A stretch of 64,000 nt of DNA from Pseudomonas lurida (GTDB lineage: Bacteria > Pseudomonadota > Gammaproteobacteria > Pseudomonadales > Pseudomonadaceae): assembly GCF_013522705.1 (NCBI RefSeq), contig NZ_JAAMRE010000029.1, positions 24,139-88,138 of the forward strand. Direction: 5' to 3'. A model generated the notes under the pieces. It was not told the origin of the DNA and searched no databases. It worked only from the letters and a program-made list of their open reading frames with translations. The position numbers and the translations under genes are program-made. Of this stretch, positions 26,405 to 34,258 are shown one piece after another. Position 1 is the stretch's first letter. Every line of letters begins with the position of its first letter.

Positions 26405-26504
26405 TTTGAGCGAGCTTGCTCGCGAAAATCGTCAACGATGGCGCGGCAAACCAGAAGAAACGCGGCGTCCTTGAGTTTTTCGCGAGCAAGCTCGCTCCTA
26501 CAAA
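26405..26504. repeat. REPIN: two REP palindromes in inverted orientation
   Basis: GAGCGAGCTTGCTCGCGAAAA on one side and its reverse complement (TTTTCGCGAGCAAGCTCGCTC, followed by CTACAAA) on the other, about 50 bases apart. This is the classic Pseudomonas REP doublet mobilised by RAYT transposases. Confidence 0.85.
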
Positions 26505-26612
26505 CCACAAATTCCGGAAACGGTTGTAGGAAACCTCCAAACACAGCGACATCCCCTTCCCAAACTGCTCCAAACACCCGCTTGACCCTCTACAGAAGTT
26601 ACCCGTAGCTGA

Positions 26613-27122
26613 ATGAAAATAGCGCGGTCTCAACTTTCTCGGCAGAAACCTGTGAACATCGAAAGGACTCAACACATCGGCCACTATGGCGTCATCTTCA
26701 CAGTGATTCGCTTCACTGTAGTGCCTGACAATCGGCATGCTTTGGCCAATCTATGCCTGCTTGAAACAAAAACGGCAGCGCGACAAGTGCGCGATCAGAT
26801 AAGTGGGCTGTACGAAAAAATGCTGGCCAGAGACTTGCCAAGCAAAATGGCGGTCGCGATTTCCCATCCTTTGAGACGGAATCAGGCCGATCGGTTAAAC
26901 GACCAAAACGTGCTCATCAAAAACATAATCTCCGGAGCGGTTAAAGCATCGGGGATTGCCATTTCAACCGTAACCGCGGGCTTCGTTGGAGATTCGATTT
27001 CCGGCAAGCTTCGTAGATATCACGCTGGAGACATCATCATCGGTCTGGATGCCAGTGTGAGAGGAGGCATAGGACCTCAGCGGTCAACACTCTCAATGCA
27101 TGTCTACTCAGACGAGTCTTAG
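26613..27122 (+). CDS. orphan hypothetical protein, 169 aa
   Basis: No family recognised. The ATG at 26613 has no good ribosome site; an internal start is possible. The N-terminal half is basic and mixed helix/strand (HYGVIFTVIRFTVVPDN). Residues about 105-130 hold a small-residue hydrophobic stretch (IISGAVKASGIAISTVTAGF) that could be a glycine-zipper membrane segment. The C-terminus has a Gly-rich VRGGIGPQRS. Base composition is richer in A/T than the flanking core genes. It overlaps the next ORF by 23 bases in another frame, suggesting an operon of transferred origin. Confidence 0.5.
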   Translation: MKIARSQLSRQKPVNIERTQHIGHYGVIFTVIRFTVVPDNRHALANLCLLETKTAARQVRDQISGLYEKMLARDLPSKMAVAISHPLRRNQADRLNDQNVLIKNIISGAVKASGIAISTVTAGFVGDSISGKLRRYHAGDIIIGLDASVRGGIGPQRSTLSMHVYSDES

Positions 27123-27756
27123 TGACATGGCCCTTTACCTTCAATCCGCTTCCTTTCTCATTATCTATTTGGTGCTGCACTACCAAATCACAGACCCCAT
27201 GCTCAGAAAGCACTTCGCAGTCACATTTATTACAATAGGCCTTATTTTGACGTTCCTACTACCCTATGTAGCGGTGATCCTCAGAATGCCCCTGCTACCT
27301 GTCTTTGTATTCTTAATAGGCTTGGCGCTCTTCATCACTCGAAACAAATACCGCCTCCAACGCAACCAGCCCCTTCATCCACTCCTGCGTGCCCCCACCA
27401 TGAACCTCGCCCCGAACCTCCCCGAAGACCCCGTGATGCAGCAACTCCTGCAGCTGCTGCACGAAGAAATCGGCCTGCCGAAACACAAGACCATCCGCCT
27501 GCAAACCTCACTTAATTTCGACCTGGGCTGTGACGGCAGTGAAGCCAAGCAGCTCATGGAAAAACTGGAGCAGGAGTTCGCCCTCGACCTGGGCGACTAC
27601 GACACTTATCGCTACTTCAACCCGCCGGTCTTTGACGTGTTCCTCAAGCGTCGCAGCAAAGGGCATGGCGACAAGGTCCCACTGACTATCGGTATGCTCT
27701 ATTTGGCCATCAAAACTCACAGCTGGGACACGCAGACCCTGGAAAATCTGAGCTGA
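27100..27756 (+). CDS. membrane segment fused to DUF1493 (acyl-carrier-like) domain
   Basis: Residues about 10-85 contain three hydrophobic segments (SASFLIIYLVLHYQ, FITIGLILTFLLPYVAVIL, LLPVFVFLIGLALFI). Residues about 105-215 match DUF1493, a carrier-protein-like four-helix fold, with LQTSLNFDLGCDGSEAKQLMEKLEQEF and DYDTYRYFNPP. In most genomes I know, the DUF1493 protein (about 110 residues, here equivalent to a start near MNLAPNLPED) is separate from a small membrane protein, so this appears to be a fusion. An alternative start is ATG 27127, just after the upstream stop. A terminator follows the gene. Confidence 0.7.
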   Translation: MSTQTSLSDMALYLQSASFLIIYLVLHYQITDPMLRKHFAVTFITIGLILTFLLPYVAVILRMPLLPVFVFLIGLALFITRNKYRLQRNQPLHPLLRAPTMNLAPNLPEDPVMQQLLQLLHEEIGLPKHKTIRLQTSLNFDLGCDGSEAKQLMEKLEQEFALDLGDYDTYRYFNPPVFDVFLKRRSKGHGDKVPLTIGMLYLAIKTHSWDTQTLENLS

Positions 27757-27813
27757 GCGCTAAAACACTTAGCCTTCCGACACGGATATCCGCTTCAGCC
27801 TGACGCCGCCCAT

Positions 27814-27844
27814 AAAAAAGCCGCCCACAAAGGGGCGGCTTTTT
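27814..27844. terminator. bidirectional terminator between DUF1493 gene and pckA
   Basis: AGCCGCCC / GGGCGGCT stem with ACAAAG loop, an A-run before and a T-run after. It serves both convergent genes. Confidence 0.88.
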
Positions 27845-27859
27845 CACAGCGGCCGAATC

Positions 27860-29401
27860 TTACAACTTCGGACCCGCAGCCTTGATCGCATCGCTCACTT
27901 CGAACTTCTTGAAGTTCTCGATGAACAGACCAGCCAGGGCCTTCGCTGCTTCATCGTAAGCGGCCTTGTCAGCCCAGGTGTTACGTGGGTTCAACAAGCC
28001 GGTCTCAACGCCCGGTACGGCCAGTGGCACGTCGAGGTTGATGGTGTCGAGGTGTTCGGTTTCAGCACCGATCAATGCGCCGCTCTGAATCGCTGCGATC
28101 ACGCCGCGCGTGGTCGGGATGTTGAAGCGTTTGCCGACACCGTAGCCGCCGCCGGTCCAACCGGTATTGACCAGGTAGACCTTCGAGCCGAAACCACGAA
28201 TGCGCTTGATCAACAGCTCTGCGTATTCACCGGCCGGGCGTGGGAAGAACGGTGCGCCGAAGCAGGTGGAGAAGGTCGACTTGATGCCGCTGCCCGAACC
28301 CATTTCGGTCGAGCCCACCAGTGCGGTGTAGCCGGACAGGAAGTGATAGGCCGCTTGCTCTTCGCTGAGGATCGACACCGGCGGCAGTACGCCAGTCAGG
28401 TCGCAGGTCAGGAAGATCACCGCGTTAGGCTCGCCGCCCAGGTTTTTCTCGGAACGCTTGGCAACGTGCTCCAGCGGATAGGCGGCGCGGCTGTTCTGGG
28501 TCAGGCTCACATTGGTGTAGTCGGCGTGCCTGGCCTCGTCGATCACCACGTTTTCCAGCACCGCGCCGTGCTTGATGGCTTTCCAGATAACCGGTTCGTT
28601 CTTCTCGGACAGGTCTATGCACTTGGCATAGCAACCGCCTTCGATGTTGAACACAACGCCTTCGCCCCAGCCGTGCTCGTCGTCGCCGATCAGGTAACGG
28701 CTTTCGTCGGCGGACAAGGTGGTCTTGCCGGTACCCGACAGACCGAAGAACAGGGTCACGTCGCCTGCTTCGCCGATGTTGGCGGCGCAGTGCATTGGCA
28801 GCACATCGGCGGCCGGCAGCAGGAAGTTCTGCACCGAGAACATGGCTTTCTTCATTTCACCGGCGTAACGCATACCGGCGATCAGCACTTTTTTCTGGGC
28901 GAAGTTGAGGATCACGCAACCGTCGGAGTTGGTGCCGTCACGCTCCGGCACACACTCGAAGTTGGCCACGTTGAGCACTTGCCATTCGTCACGGCCAGCA
29001 GGGTTGTACTGGGCCGGGTTGATGAACAGGCAACGACCGAACAGGTTCTGCCAGGCAGTCTGGGTGGTCATTTTCACGGGCAGGTAGTGGTCTGCCGAAG
29101 CACCTACATGAACGTGGGAAACGAAATGCTCTTGCGCATTGTTGAACGCTTCGACACGCGCCCACAGGGCGTCGAACTTGTCGGCCGGGAACTTGCGATT
29201 GATCGGGCCCCAGGCAATGGCGTCCTGGGTGGAAGGCTCTTCAACAATGAAACGATCGACTGGCGAACGGCCGGTGCGGTGACCGGTTTCTACAACCAGC
29301 GCACCCGTATCGGCAAGCACGCCTTCACCGCGCTGCAGGGCTTCTTTAACCAGATCGTCAACACTCAGATCGGTGTATACGGCGTTGTTGGCTTGCGTCA
29401 T
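27860..29401 (-). CDS. pckA: phosphoenolpyruvate carboxykinase (ATP)
   Basis: The 513-residue gluconeogenic enzyme converts oxaloacetate and ATP to phosphoenolpyruvate, ADP and CO2. It shows TGRSPVDRFIVEE, MRYAGEMKKAMFS, kinase-1a FFGLSGTGKTTLS, the metal site LIGDDEHGW, FNIEGGCYAKCIDL, and the C-terminal NTGWTGGGYGVGKRF nucleotide site. Length is slightly under the usual 530-540 but complete. Convergent with the DUF1493 gene and transcribed alone. Confidence 0.97.
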   Translation of the reverse strand: MTQANNAVYTDLSVDDLVKEALQRGEGVLADTGALVVETGHRTGRSPVDRFIVEEPSTQDAIAWGPINRKFPADKFDALWARVEAFNNAQEHFVSHVHVGASADHYLPVKMTTQTAWQNLFGRCLFINPAQYNPAGRDEWQVLNVANFECVPERDGTNSDGCVILNFAQKKVLIAGMRYAGEMKKAMFSVQNFLLPAADVLPMHCAANIGEAGDVTLFFGLSGTGKTTLSADESRYLIGDDEHGWGEGVVFNIEGGCYAKCIDLSEKNEPVIWKAIKHGAVLENVVIDEARHADYTNVSLTQNSRAAYPLEHVAKRSEKNLGGEPNAVIFLTCDLTGVLPPVSILSEEQAAYHFLSGYTALVGSTEMGSGSGIKSTFSTCFGAPFFPRPAGEYAELLIKRIRGFGSKVYLVNTGWTGGGYGVGKRFNIPTTRGVIAAIQSGALIGAETEHLDTINLDVPLAVPGVETGLLNPRNTWADKAAYDEAAKALAGLFIENFKKFEVSDAIKAAGPKL

Positions 29402-29443
29402 GAGGTTCCCCGTCGGCCTATGGCCGAGTGCTCCAAACGTTTT

Positions 29444-29468
29444 GTAGTAGAAAGTTGCGCACTACTAC
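29444..29468 (-). promoter_or_regulatory. short inverted repeat in the pckA upstream region
   Basis: GTAGTAG and CTACTAC arms separated by 11 bases, about 42-67 bases upstream of the pckA start. It is either an operator or a 5'-leader hairpin. Nothing else was recognised in the 179-base gap. Confidence 0.35.
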
Positions 29469-29580
29469 CGCGAAAAAAGTGGGCCGGATTATGCCAGAAA
29501 AGCCCAAAAAGAGTAGGGCCCTCCCGTCAGAACAGCGCTAATACGGCAATCGACAGGTGATTTACCTGTGCTTAAACGTT

Positions 29581-30483
29581 TTAGTGTCGGGTACCGGAAG
29601 GGGTGTCGACGCCTGCGCCAGCGAACAATTGGGCGACATCAGCGGCATCGAACAGATAGCGCTGGTTGCAGAATTGGCAGTCGATCTCGATATTGCCGCC
29701 GTGTTCCACCACCAGATTCTGCGCATCTTCCAGTCCCAGGCTGACCAAGGCGTTCGCCGAACGCTCGCGGGAGCAGCTGCAACGGAAGCGCAGGCCCTGC
29801 GCGTCAAACAGCCGCACGGCTTCCTCGTGGTACAGACGATGGAGAATGGTTTCGTTGTCCAGGCCCAGCAGCTCTTCGGCTTTCAGGGTGTCGGCCAGGG
29901 CGATGGTATGGCGCCAGCTTTCCGCACGATCGTCCTCGTCCTTGATGCGATCGGCCGGCAATTGCTGCAACAGCATGCCCCGGGCGCGTTTACCGTCGGC
30001 GTTGAGCCAGAACTTGGTGCCCACCTGCTGGGACATTACGAAATAGTTGGTGAAACATTCCGACAATGTCTTGCCATCGAGGTCGACGATGCCCTGGTAG
30101 CGCTGGCCCTGAGTCGGATCGACGGTGAGCGCCAATACGCCGTTGGGCATCAGATCCGACAAGGTTGCGTCCGCGGCGATCAGGGCGGCGTCGTAGCGGG
30201 CCAGGCCGCGAATGTCGCGCTCGCTGGAACATTCGATCATCAACAGCGGAATCGGGCCTTCGGAACGCGCCTGCAGGATCAGCAAACCATCGAACTTCAT
30301 GGTGCCCACCAGCAAAGCCGCCGCGGCCATCAGTTCGCCCAGCAGTTGCGCGACCGGTTCTGGATAAGCGTGCTTGGCGAGGACTTCGGCATAGCTGAGC
30401 TCCAGCGACACCAGTTCGCCGCGCGCGTCGCTGTCGTCGAAGATGAAGCGTTGGGTGAAGTCGTTATGCGGCAAATCAGTCAT
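29581..30483 (-). CDS. hslO: redox-regulated holdase Hsp33
   Basis: The start at 30483 (MTDLPHNDFTQRFIF) gives the usual 300 residues; the upstream in-frame ATG adds an unrelated 28. Hsp33 prevents aggregation of oxidised proteins and is activated when its zinc-cysteines form disulfides. The zinc site is here as CSCS (near residue 235) and CQFC (near 268). Other family blocks are VSLELSYAEVLAKHAYPEPV, LMIECSSERDIRGLARY and CSRERSANAL. The neighbouring hslR encodes another heat-shock protein. Confidence 0.96.
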   Translation of the reverse strand: MTDLPHNDFTQRFIFDDSDARGELVSLELSYAEVLAKHAYPEPVAQLLGELMAAAALLVGTMKFDGLLILQARSEGPIPLLMIECSSERDIRGLARYDAALIAADATLSDLMPNGVLALTVDPTQGQRYQGIVDLDGKTLSECFTNYFVMSQQVGTKFWLNADGKRARGMLLQQLPADRIKDEDDRAESWRHTIALADTLKAEELLGLDNETILHRLYHEEAVRLFDAQGLRFRCSCSRERSANALVSLGLEDAQNLVVEHGGNIEIDCQFCNQRYLFDAADVAQLFAGAGVDTPSGTRH

Positions 30484-30587
30484 AGGTCTGGGTATCTGAA
30501 GTGATGACAAAATGGTTACAAAGTTTATAAAATTAAACGCTTTGGCACCAAATTGGTGCGATTTCACAGAGCGAAGAGGGACAGTTT

Positions 30588-31391
30588 ATGAACAATCCGG
30601 GTTTGTTCCAAGCCAAGTGGAACCTCGGGGGGTGGGCGCTGTGCAATCTGATCGCCGTCGGGCTGCTGTGTTTCTGGCTGTGGCCCACGGGGCAGATGCT
30701 CTGCGTGGCTTTCGACGAATGGCTGTTCCATCTGCTCAATGATCCACTGGCCAGCAGCTCAGCCTGGCTGCATCTATGGGCCGTGGCAAGCCTGCGCCCG
30801 TTCGATGCAGTGGTCGGTGTGATTCTGCTGGCCCTGCTCATTCGCGGCGACTGGGTATTCAAGGCGTTGCAGGTACGCCAGGCGTTTTTCGGTTTCATCG
30901 GCATTCTGCTGCTGTTGCTATTTATCCGCATGCTGTTTTCCAAGCTCGCGGCGCAGATGGGTTGGCAGCACAGTAGCCCGTCGATGGTGATCAGCGGCGC
31001 CATTCAGATGAGCGATTATTTCCCCGGCCTGGAAAAAACCTGGGAATTGAAGGACCGCTCAAGCCAAAGTTTTCCGGGTGATCATGCCTCAGTGCTGCTG
31101 ATCTGGGGGATGTTCATGAGCGTATTTGCCAAGCGCGTCGGCCAGATACTGGTCATTTGGGGCTTGGCGTTGTTGTTCATGATGCCGCGCCTGGTCGCCG
31201 GCGCGCACTGGGGCCAGGACGACTATATCGGCGGTGTGCTGCTGGCACTGCTGGCATTAGGCTGGGGGTACTACACGCCGTTTGCGGCGAAGGTGTCGGG
31301 GGTGTTGATGCGGGTGACAGCACCGTTGTTCAGGTTGCTTGGTAAACTGCCATTGATTGGTCGATTGAGCGTCATGCGCACAGCCTCTTAA
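30588..31391 (+). CDS. PAP2-family membrane phosphatase
   Basis: The 267-residue inner-membrane protein has about six hydrophobic segments and the PAP2 signature: KDRSSQSFPGDHAS (motifs 1-2, with the catalytic His in GDHA) and RLVAGAHWGQDD (motif 3). The large first loop and the SFPGDHA spacing resemble lipid A or undecaprenyl-phosphate-type phosphatases and phosphotransferases (LpxT/LpxE group). The exact substrate is unresolved. It is divergent from hslO. Confidence 0.87.
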   Translation: MNNPGLFQAKWNLGGWALCNLIAVGLLCFWLWPTGQMLCVAFDEWLFHLLNDPLASSSAWLHLWAVASLRPFDAVVGVILLALLIRGDWVFKALQVRQAFFGFIGILLLLLFIRMLFSKLAAQMGWQHSSPSMVISGAIQMSDYFPGLEKTWELKDRSSQSFPGDHASVLLIWGMFMSVFAKRVGQILVIWGLALLFMMPRLVAGAHWGQDDYIGGVLLALLALGWGYYTPFAAKVSGVLMRVTAPLFRLLGKLPLIGRLSVMRTAS

Positions 31392-31403
31392 CGCCGCAGG
31401 CCT

Positions 31404-31431
31404 AATGTGGAGGGCTTGCTCCCCCCACATT
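31404..31431. repeat. REP-like palindrome
   Basis: AATGTGGAGGGCTTGCTCCCCCCACATT, a near-perfect dyad of the window-wide family, between convergent PAP2 and hslR genes. Confidence 0.7.
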
Positions 31432-31460
31432 GACCGCGTCTTAACGAGGGTTGTACGCAA

Positions 31461-31868
31461 TCAGTCATCACTGCCGCTGCCGCGAAACTTGAACAAATCG
31501 CGGCGCTGTTTCTTGCTCGGCTTGCCATCAGTGGTCATCCCGGTGGCACCCGCCTTGCGCATGGCTGCCGCATTTTCGCGCTTGGCAATGCTCGCTTCGG
31601 TTTCGGTGTACAGCGCCTGTGCTTCGGGTGCGCCACGGCGCACGATGGAAAGTGCCTGGACCACGACGGTCTTCTCGTCAAAACCTATCCGAATCTGCAA
31701 CTCATCACCGACACGTGGCTCTTTGCCCGGTTTACAGCGCTCGCCTCGATGATGCACCTTGCCGCTCTCAATGGCGGCCTTGGCCAAGGCGCGTGTTTTA
31801 AAAAAACGCGCCGCCCATAGCCACTTGTCCAAACGGACCTTTTCTTCCTCTTCCTGCTTTTGAGCCAC
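31461..31868 (-). CDS. hslR: heat-shock protein 15, S4-domain RNA-binding
   Basis: I chose GTG at 31868 (V-A-Q-K-Q-E-E-E-E-K), because GCGAGGA lies at correct spacing and the longer ORF adds an unrelated basic N-terminus. The 135-residue product has an S4 domain at residues 10-55 (VRLDKWLWAARFFKTRALA, KAAIESGKVHHRG) and a basic C-terminal tail (KPSKKQRRDLFKFRG). Hsp15 binds the 50S subunit carrying a stranded nascent chain and helps recycle it. Confidence 0.93.
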   Translation of the reverse strand: MAQKQEEEEKVRLDKWLWAARFFKTRALAKAAIESGKVHHRGERCKPGKEPRVGDELQIRIGFDEKTVVVQALSIVRRGAPEAQALYTETEASIAKRENAAAMRKAGATGMTTDGKPSKKQRRDLFKFRGSGSDD

Positions 31869-31984
31869 TTGAATTCCTCGCTTTGAAAAATGTCGCAACT
31901 TTACCGTTGAAACCCTTCGACGCATAAATCCCAAGGCTCACCTAAGATACGCCAGGTAGCACCCCGTTTTCGCGAGGATACGCC

Positions 31985-32764
31985 GTGACCGACTTCCCCA
32001 TTTCACTCACCTCGCCGGGCCAACGGTGCGTGGGCTGCCAGCAGAGCGAGCCCCTCGGGTTCGATTTCGCGTTCGCCTACCAACCTATCGTAGACCTGCG
32101 GGACCATTCGATCTTCGCCAACGAAGCGCTGGTGCGCGGCGTCAATGGCGAAGGCGCACTGTCGGTGCTGCAGCAGGTCAACGAAAGCAATCGCTATCGC
32201 TTCGACCAGCGCTGCCGCACCCAAGCCATTGCAGGCGCTGCGGCGCTGGGGATGCACACTCACCTGTCGATCAACTTCATGCCCAATGCCGTGTATCGCC
32301 CGGAGCTGTGTATTCGCAGCACGCTGGAGGCTGCACGCGCGCACAATTTTCCGCTGGACCGGCTGATTTTCGAAACACTGGAGAGCGAGCACGTAGATAA
32401 CTATCGCCATTTGACCAATATTCTGCGTGAATACCGCCAATTCGGCTTCAAGACCGCCATCGACGATTTCGGCGCGGGCTATTCGGGGCTGAATCTGCTG
32501 GCCGATTTCCAACCTGACTTGATCAAGCTTGATATGGCGCTCATTCGCGATGTCGACAAGGATCGCGTCCGCCAGGTAATCGTTCGGGGGATTGTCACAA
32601 TCTGTGAGCAGTTGGGCGTTACTGTCATCGCCGAAGGTATCGAAAGTGCCGGGGAGCGAGACTTCCTGTCCGACTGTGGAATATTTCTGATGCAAGGCTA
32701 TTGGTTCGCCAGGCCCGCATTCAATGCTTTGGCCGAGATTCCTTCCCAGGCCTGGGCGAATTGA
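31985..32764 (+). CDS. rimA: EAL-domain c-di-GMP phosphodiesterase RimA
   Basis: The 259-residue stand-alone EAL protein keeps the full catalytic set: Glu in NEALVRG, Asn in SINFMPNA, Glu in FETLES, Asp-Asp in IDDFGAGYS, Lys in LIKLDM, Glu in AEGIES, and Gln in MQGYWF. It has no membrane segment and an N-terminal CVGCQQSE cysteine pair. In P. fluorescens the rimA-rimB-rimK operon is known to control glutamylation of ribosomal protein S6, with RimA turning over c-di-GMP that stimulates RimK. The order and content here match. Confidence 0.93.
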   Translation: MTDFPISLTSPGQRCVGCQQSEPLGFDFAFAYQPIVDLRDHSIFANEALVRGVNGEGALSVLQQVNESNRYRFDQRCRTQAIAGAAALGMHTHLSINFMPNAVYRPELCIRSTLEAARAHNFPLDRLIFETLESEHVDNYRHLTNILREYRQFGFKTAIDDFGAGYSGLNLLADFQPDLIKLDMALIRDVDKDRVRQVIVRGIVTICEQLGVTVIAEGIESAGERDFLSDCGIFLMQGYWFARPAFNALAEIPSQAWAN

Positions 32765-32777
32765 CCGGTTACCCATA

Positions 32778-33260
32778 TTGAAGACATTTGACCATTTGAC
32801 CGTTGTGGGTCTGCGTGAGTGGGTGGCCCTTCCCGACCTGGGAGTGGCAGGGCTGCGCGCGAAGATCGATACGGGTGCCAGCACTTCCAGCCTGCACGCC
32901 ACTGACATCGAGCCATTCGAGCGCGACGGCGAAAAGTGGGTGCGTTTTACCGCACACCTGGGCAGCGTTGTGCAACTGCGCCATCGTCGCTGTGAAGCGC
33001 CCCTGGTGACGATGAAAACCATCAAGAGCTCCAACGGCCATGCGCAGGTGCGTTATGTGATCAGCACCACGCTGGCGTTGGGTGATCGGGTATGGCGGGT
33101 GGAATTCACCCTGGCCTGCCGCAAAGCCATGCGTTACCGCCTGTTGCTGGGCTCCAAGGCGCTGATCGACGGCCAATTGGTGGTCAATCCCGGCGTCAAG
33201 TACGTTCAAGACAAGCCGGTGTTCCCGGTCTCTACTATTTCTGCCCCAGGTGCTGCATGA
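32778..33260 (+). CDS. rimB: RimB protease (retropepsin-like, ATP-dependent zinc protease family)
   Basis: The start is taken at TTG 32778 (M-K-T-F-D-H-L-T-V-V-G), just past the rimA stop; the only upstream ATG (32724) would add 18 unrelated residues inside rimA. The 160-residue product carries the retropepsin-like motif AKIDTGASTSSLHA and the conserved YRLLLGSKALIDGQLVVNPG. RimB removes glutamate tails from S6, counteracting RimK. Its stop overlaps the rimK ATG. Confidence 0.9.
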   Translation: MKTFDHLTVVGLREWVALPDLGVAGLRAKIDTGASTSSLHATDIEPFERDGEKWVRFTAHLGSVVQLRHRRCEAPLVTMKTIKSSNGHAQVRYVISTTLALGDRVWRVEFTLACRKAMRYRLLLGSKALIDGQLVVNPGVKYVQDKPVFPVSTISAPGAA

Positions 33261-34162
33261 AGATTGCTGTGCTGTCGCGAAACCCGCGTCTGTATTCCAC
33301 CCGCCGCCTGGTCGAGGCCGGCACTGAACGTGGCCATGAAATGGTGGTGATCGACACGTTGCGTGCCTACATGAACATTGCCAGCCACAAGCCGCAAATT
33401 CACTACCGGGGCAAGCCTCTTGAGGGATTTGACGCGGTCATCCCGCGTATCGGGGCATCGGTGACGTTCTATGGCTGCGCCGTTTTACGGCAGTTTGAAA
33501 TGATGGGGGTATTCCCGCTGAACGAATCGGTTGCCATTGCGCGTTCGCGGGACAAACTGCGCTCGTTGCAATTGCTGTCTCGCCGGGGCATCGGCTTGCC
33601 GGTCACCGGTTTTGCCCATTCGCCCGACGACATCCCGGACTTGATCGAAATGGTCAACGGCGCACCGCTGGTGATCAAGGTATTAGAGGGCACGCAAGGC
33701 ATCGGCGTGGTGCTGTGTGAAACCGCCACCGCGGCCGAGTCGGTGATCGAGGCCTTCATGGGCCTCAAGCAGAACATCATGGTGCAGGAATACATCAAGG
33801 AAGCCGGCGGGGCGGACATCCGCTGCTTCGTGGTGGGCGACAAAGTCATCGCCGCCATGAAGCGCCAGGCCAAGCCGGGTGAGTTTCGCTCCAACCTGCA
33901 CCGCGGCGGCAGTGCCAGCCTGATCAAGATCACCCCGGAAGAACGCATGACCGCGCTGCGGGCGGCCAAGGTGATGGGCTTGGCGGTAGCGGGGGTGGAT
34001 ATCCTGCGTTCCAATCATGGGCCGCTGGTGATGGAGGTGAATTCCTCACCCGGCCTGGAAGGTATCGAGACCACCACCGGCAAGGATGTGGCGGGGATCA
34101 TCATCCAGCATCTGGAAAAAAACGGCGGGCCGAATATGACCAGGACAAAGGGCAAGGGTTAG
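33257..34162 (+). CDS. rimK: ribosomal protein S6 glutamate ligase RimK
   Basis: The 301-residue ATP-grasp enzyme adds glutamates to the C-terminus of S6. It starts MKIAVLSRNPRLYSTRRLVEA and shows the ATP-grasp lysine VIKVLEGTQGIGVVL, MVQEYIKEAGGADIRCFVVG, and the metal site VMEVNSSPGLEGIE. It is ATGA-coupled to rimB, so protease and ligase are made together. Confidence 0.97.
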   Translation: MKIAVLSRNPRLYSTRRLVEAGTERGHEMVVIDTLRAYMNIASHKPQIHYRGKPLEGFDAVIPRIGASVTFYGCAVLRQFEMMGVFPLNESVAIARSRDKLRSLQLLSRRGIGLPVTGFAHSPDDIPDLIEMVNGAPLVIKVLEGTQGIGVVLCETATAAESVIEAFMGLKQNIMVQEYIKEAGGADIRCFVVGDKVIAAMKRQAKPGEFRSNLHRGGSASLIKITPEERMTALRAAKVMGLAVAGVDILRSNHGPLVMEVNSSPGLEGIETTTGKDVAGIIIQHLEKNGGPNMTRTKGKG

Positions 34163-34175
34163 GGACGCCGCTGTT

Positions 34176-34254
34176 AGCTTCAAGCGATAAGCTGCAAGAA
34201 AGGGCAAAAGCTGTCGGCCTTTCGCTTGCGGCTTAAAGCTTGAAACTTGCCGCT
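34176..34254. repeat. AGCTTCAAGC / GCTTGAAACT repeat element
   Basis: An imperfect long inverted repeat. AGCTTCAAGCGATAAGCTGC on the left mirrors GCGGCTTAAAGCTTGAAACT on the right, with CTTTC near the centre. It sits between convergent rimK and amgS and belongs to a dispersed Pseudomonas repeat class by appearance. Confidence 0.65.
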
Positions 34255-34258
34255 GTCT

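Noticed and set aside
25126..27756. Prophage or genomic island reading of the accessory patch
   Set aside because: No integrase, tRNA attachment site or phage structural gene is visible. It is better described as a repeat-bounded patch.
29402..29580. A small gene between pckA and hslO
   Set aside because: Only promoter-like sequence and one short inverted repeat; no ORF with a plausible start.
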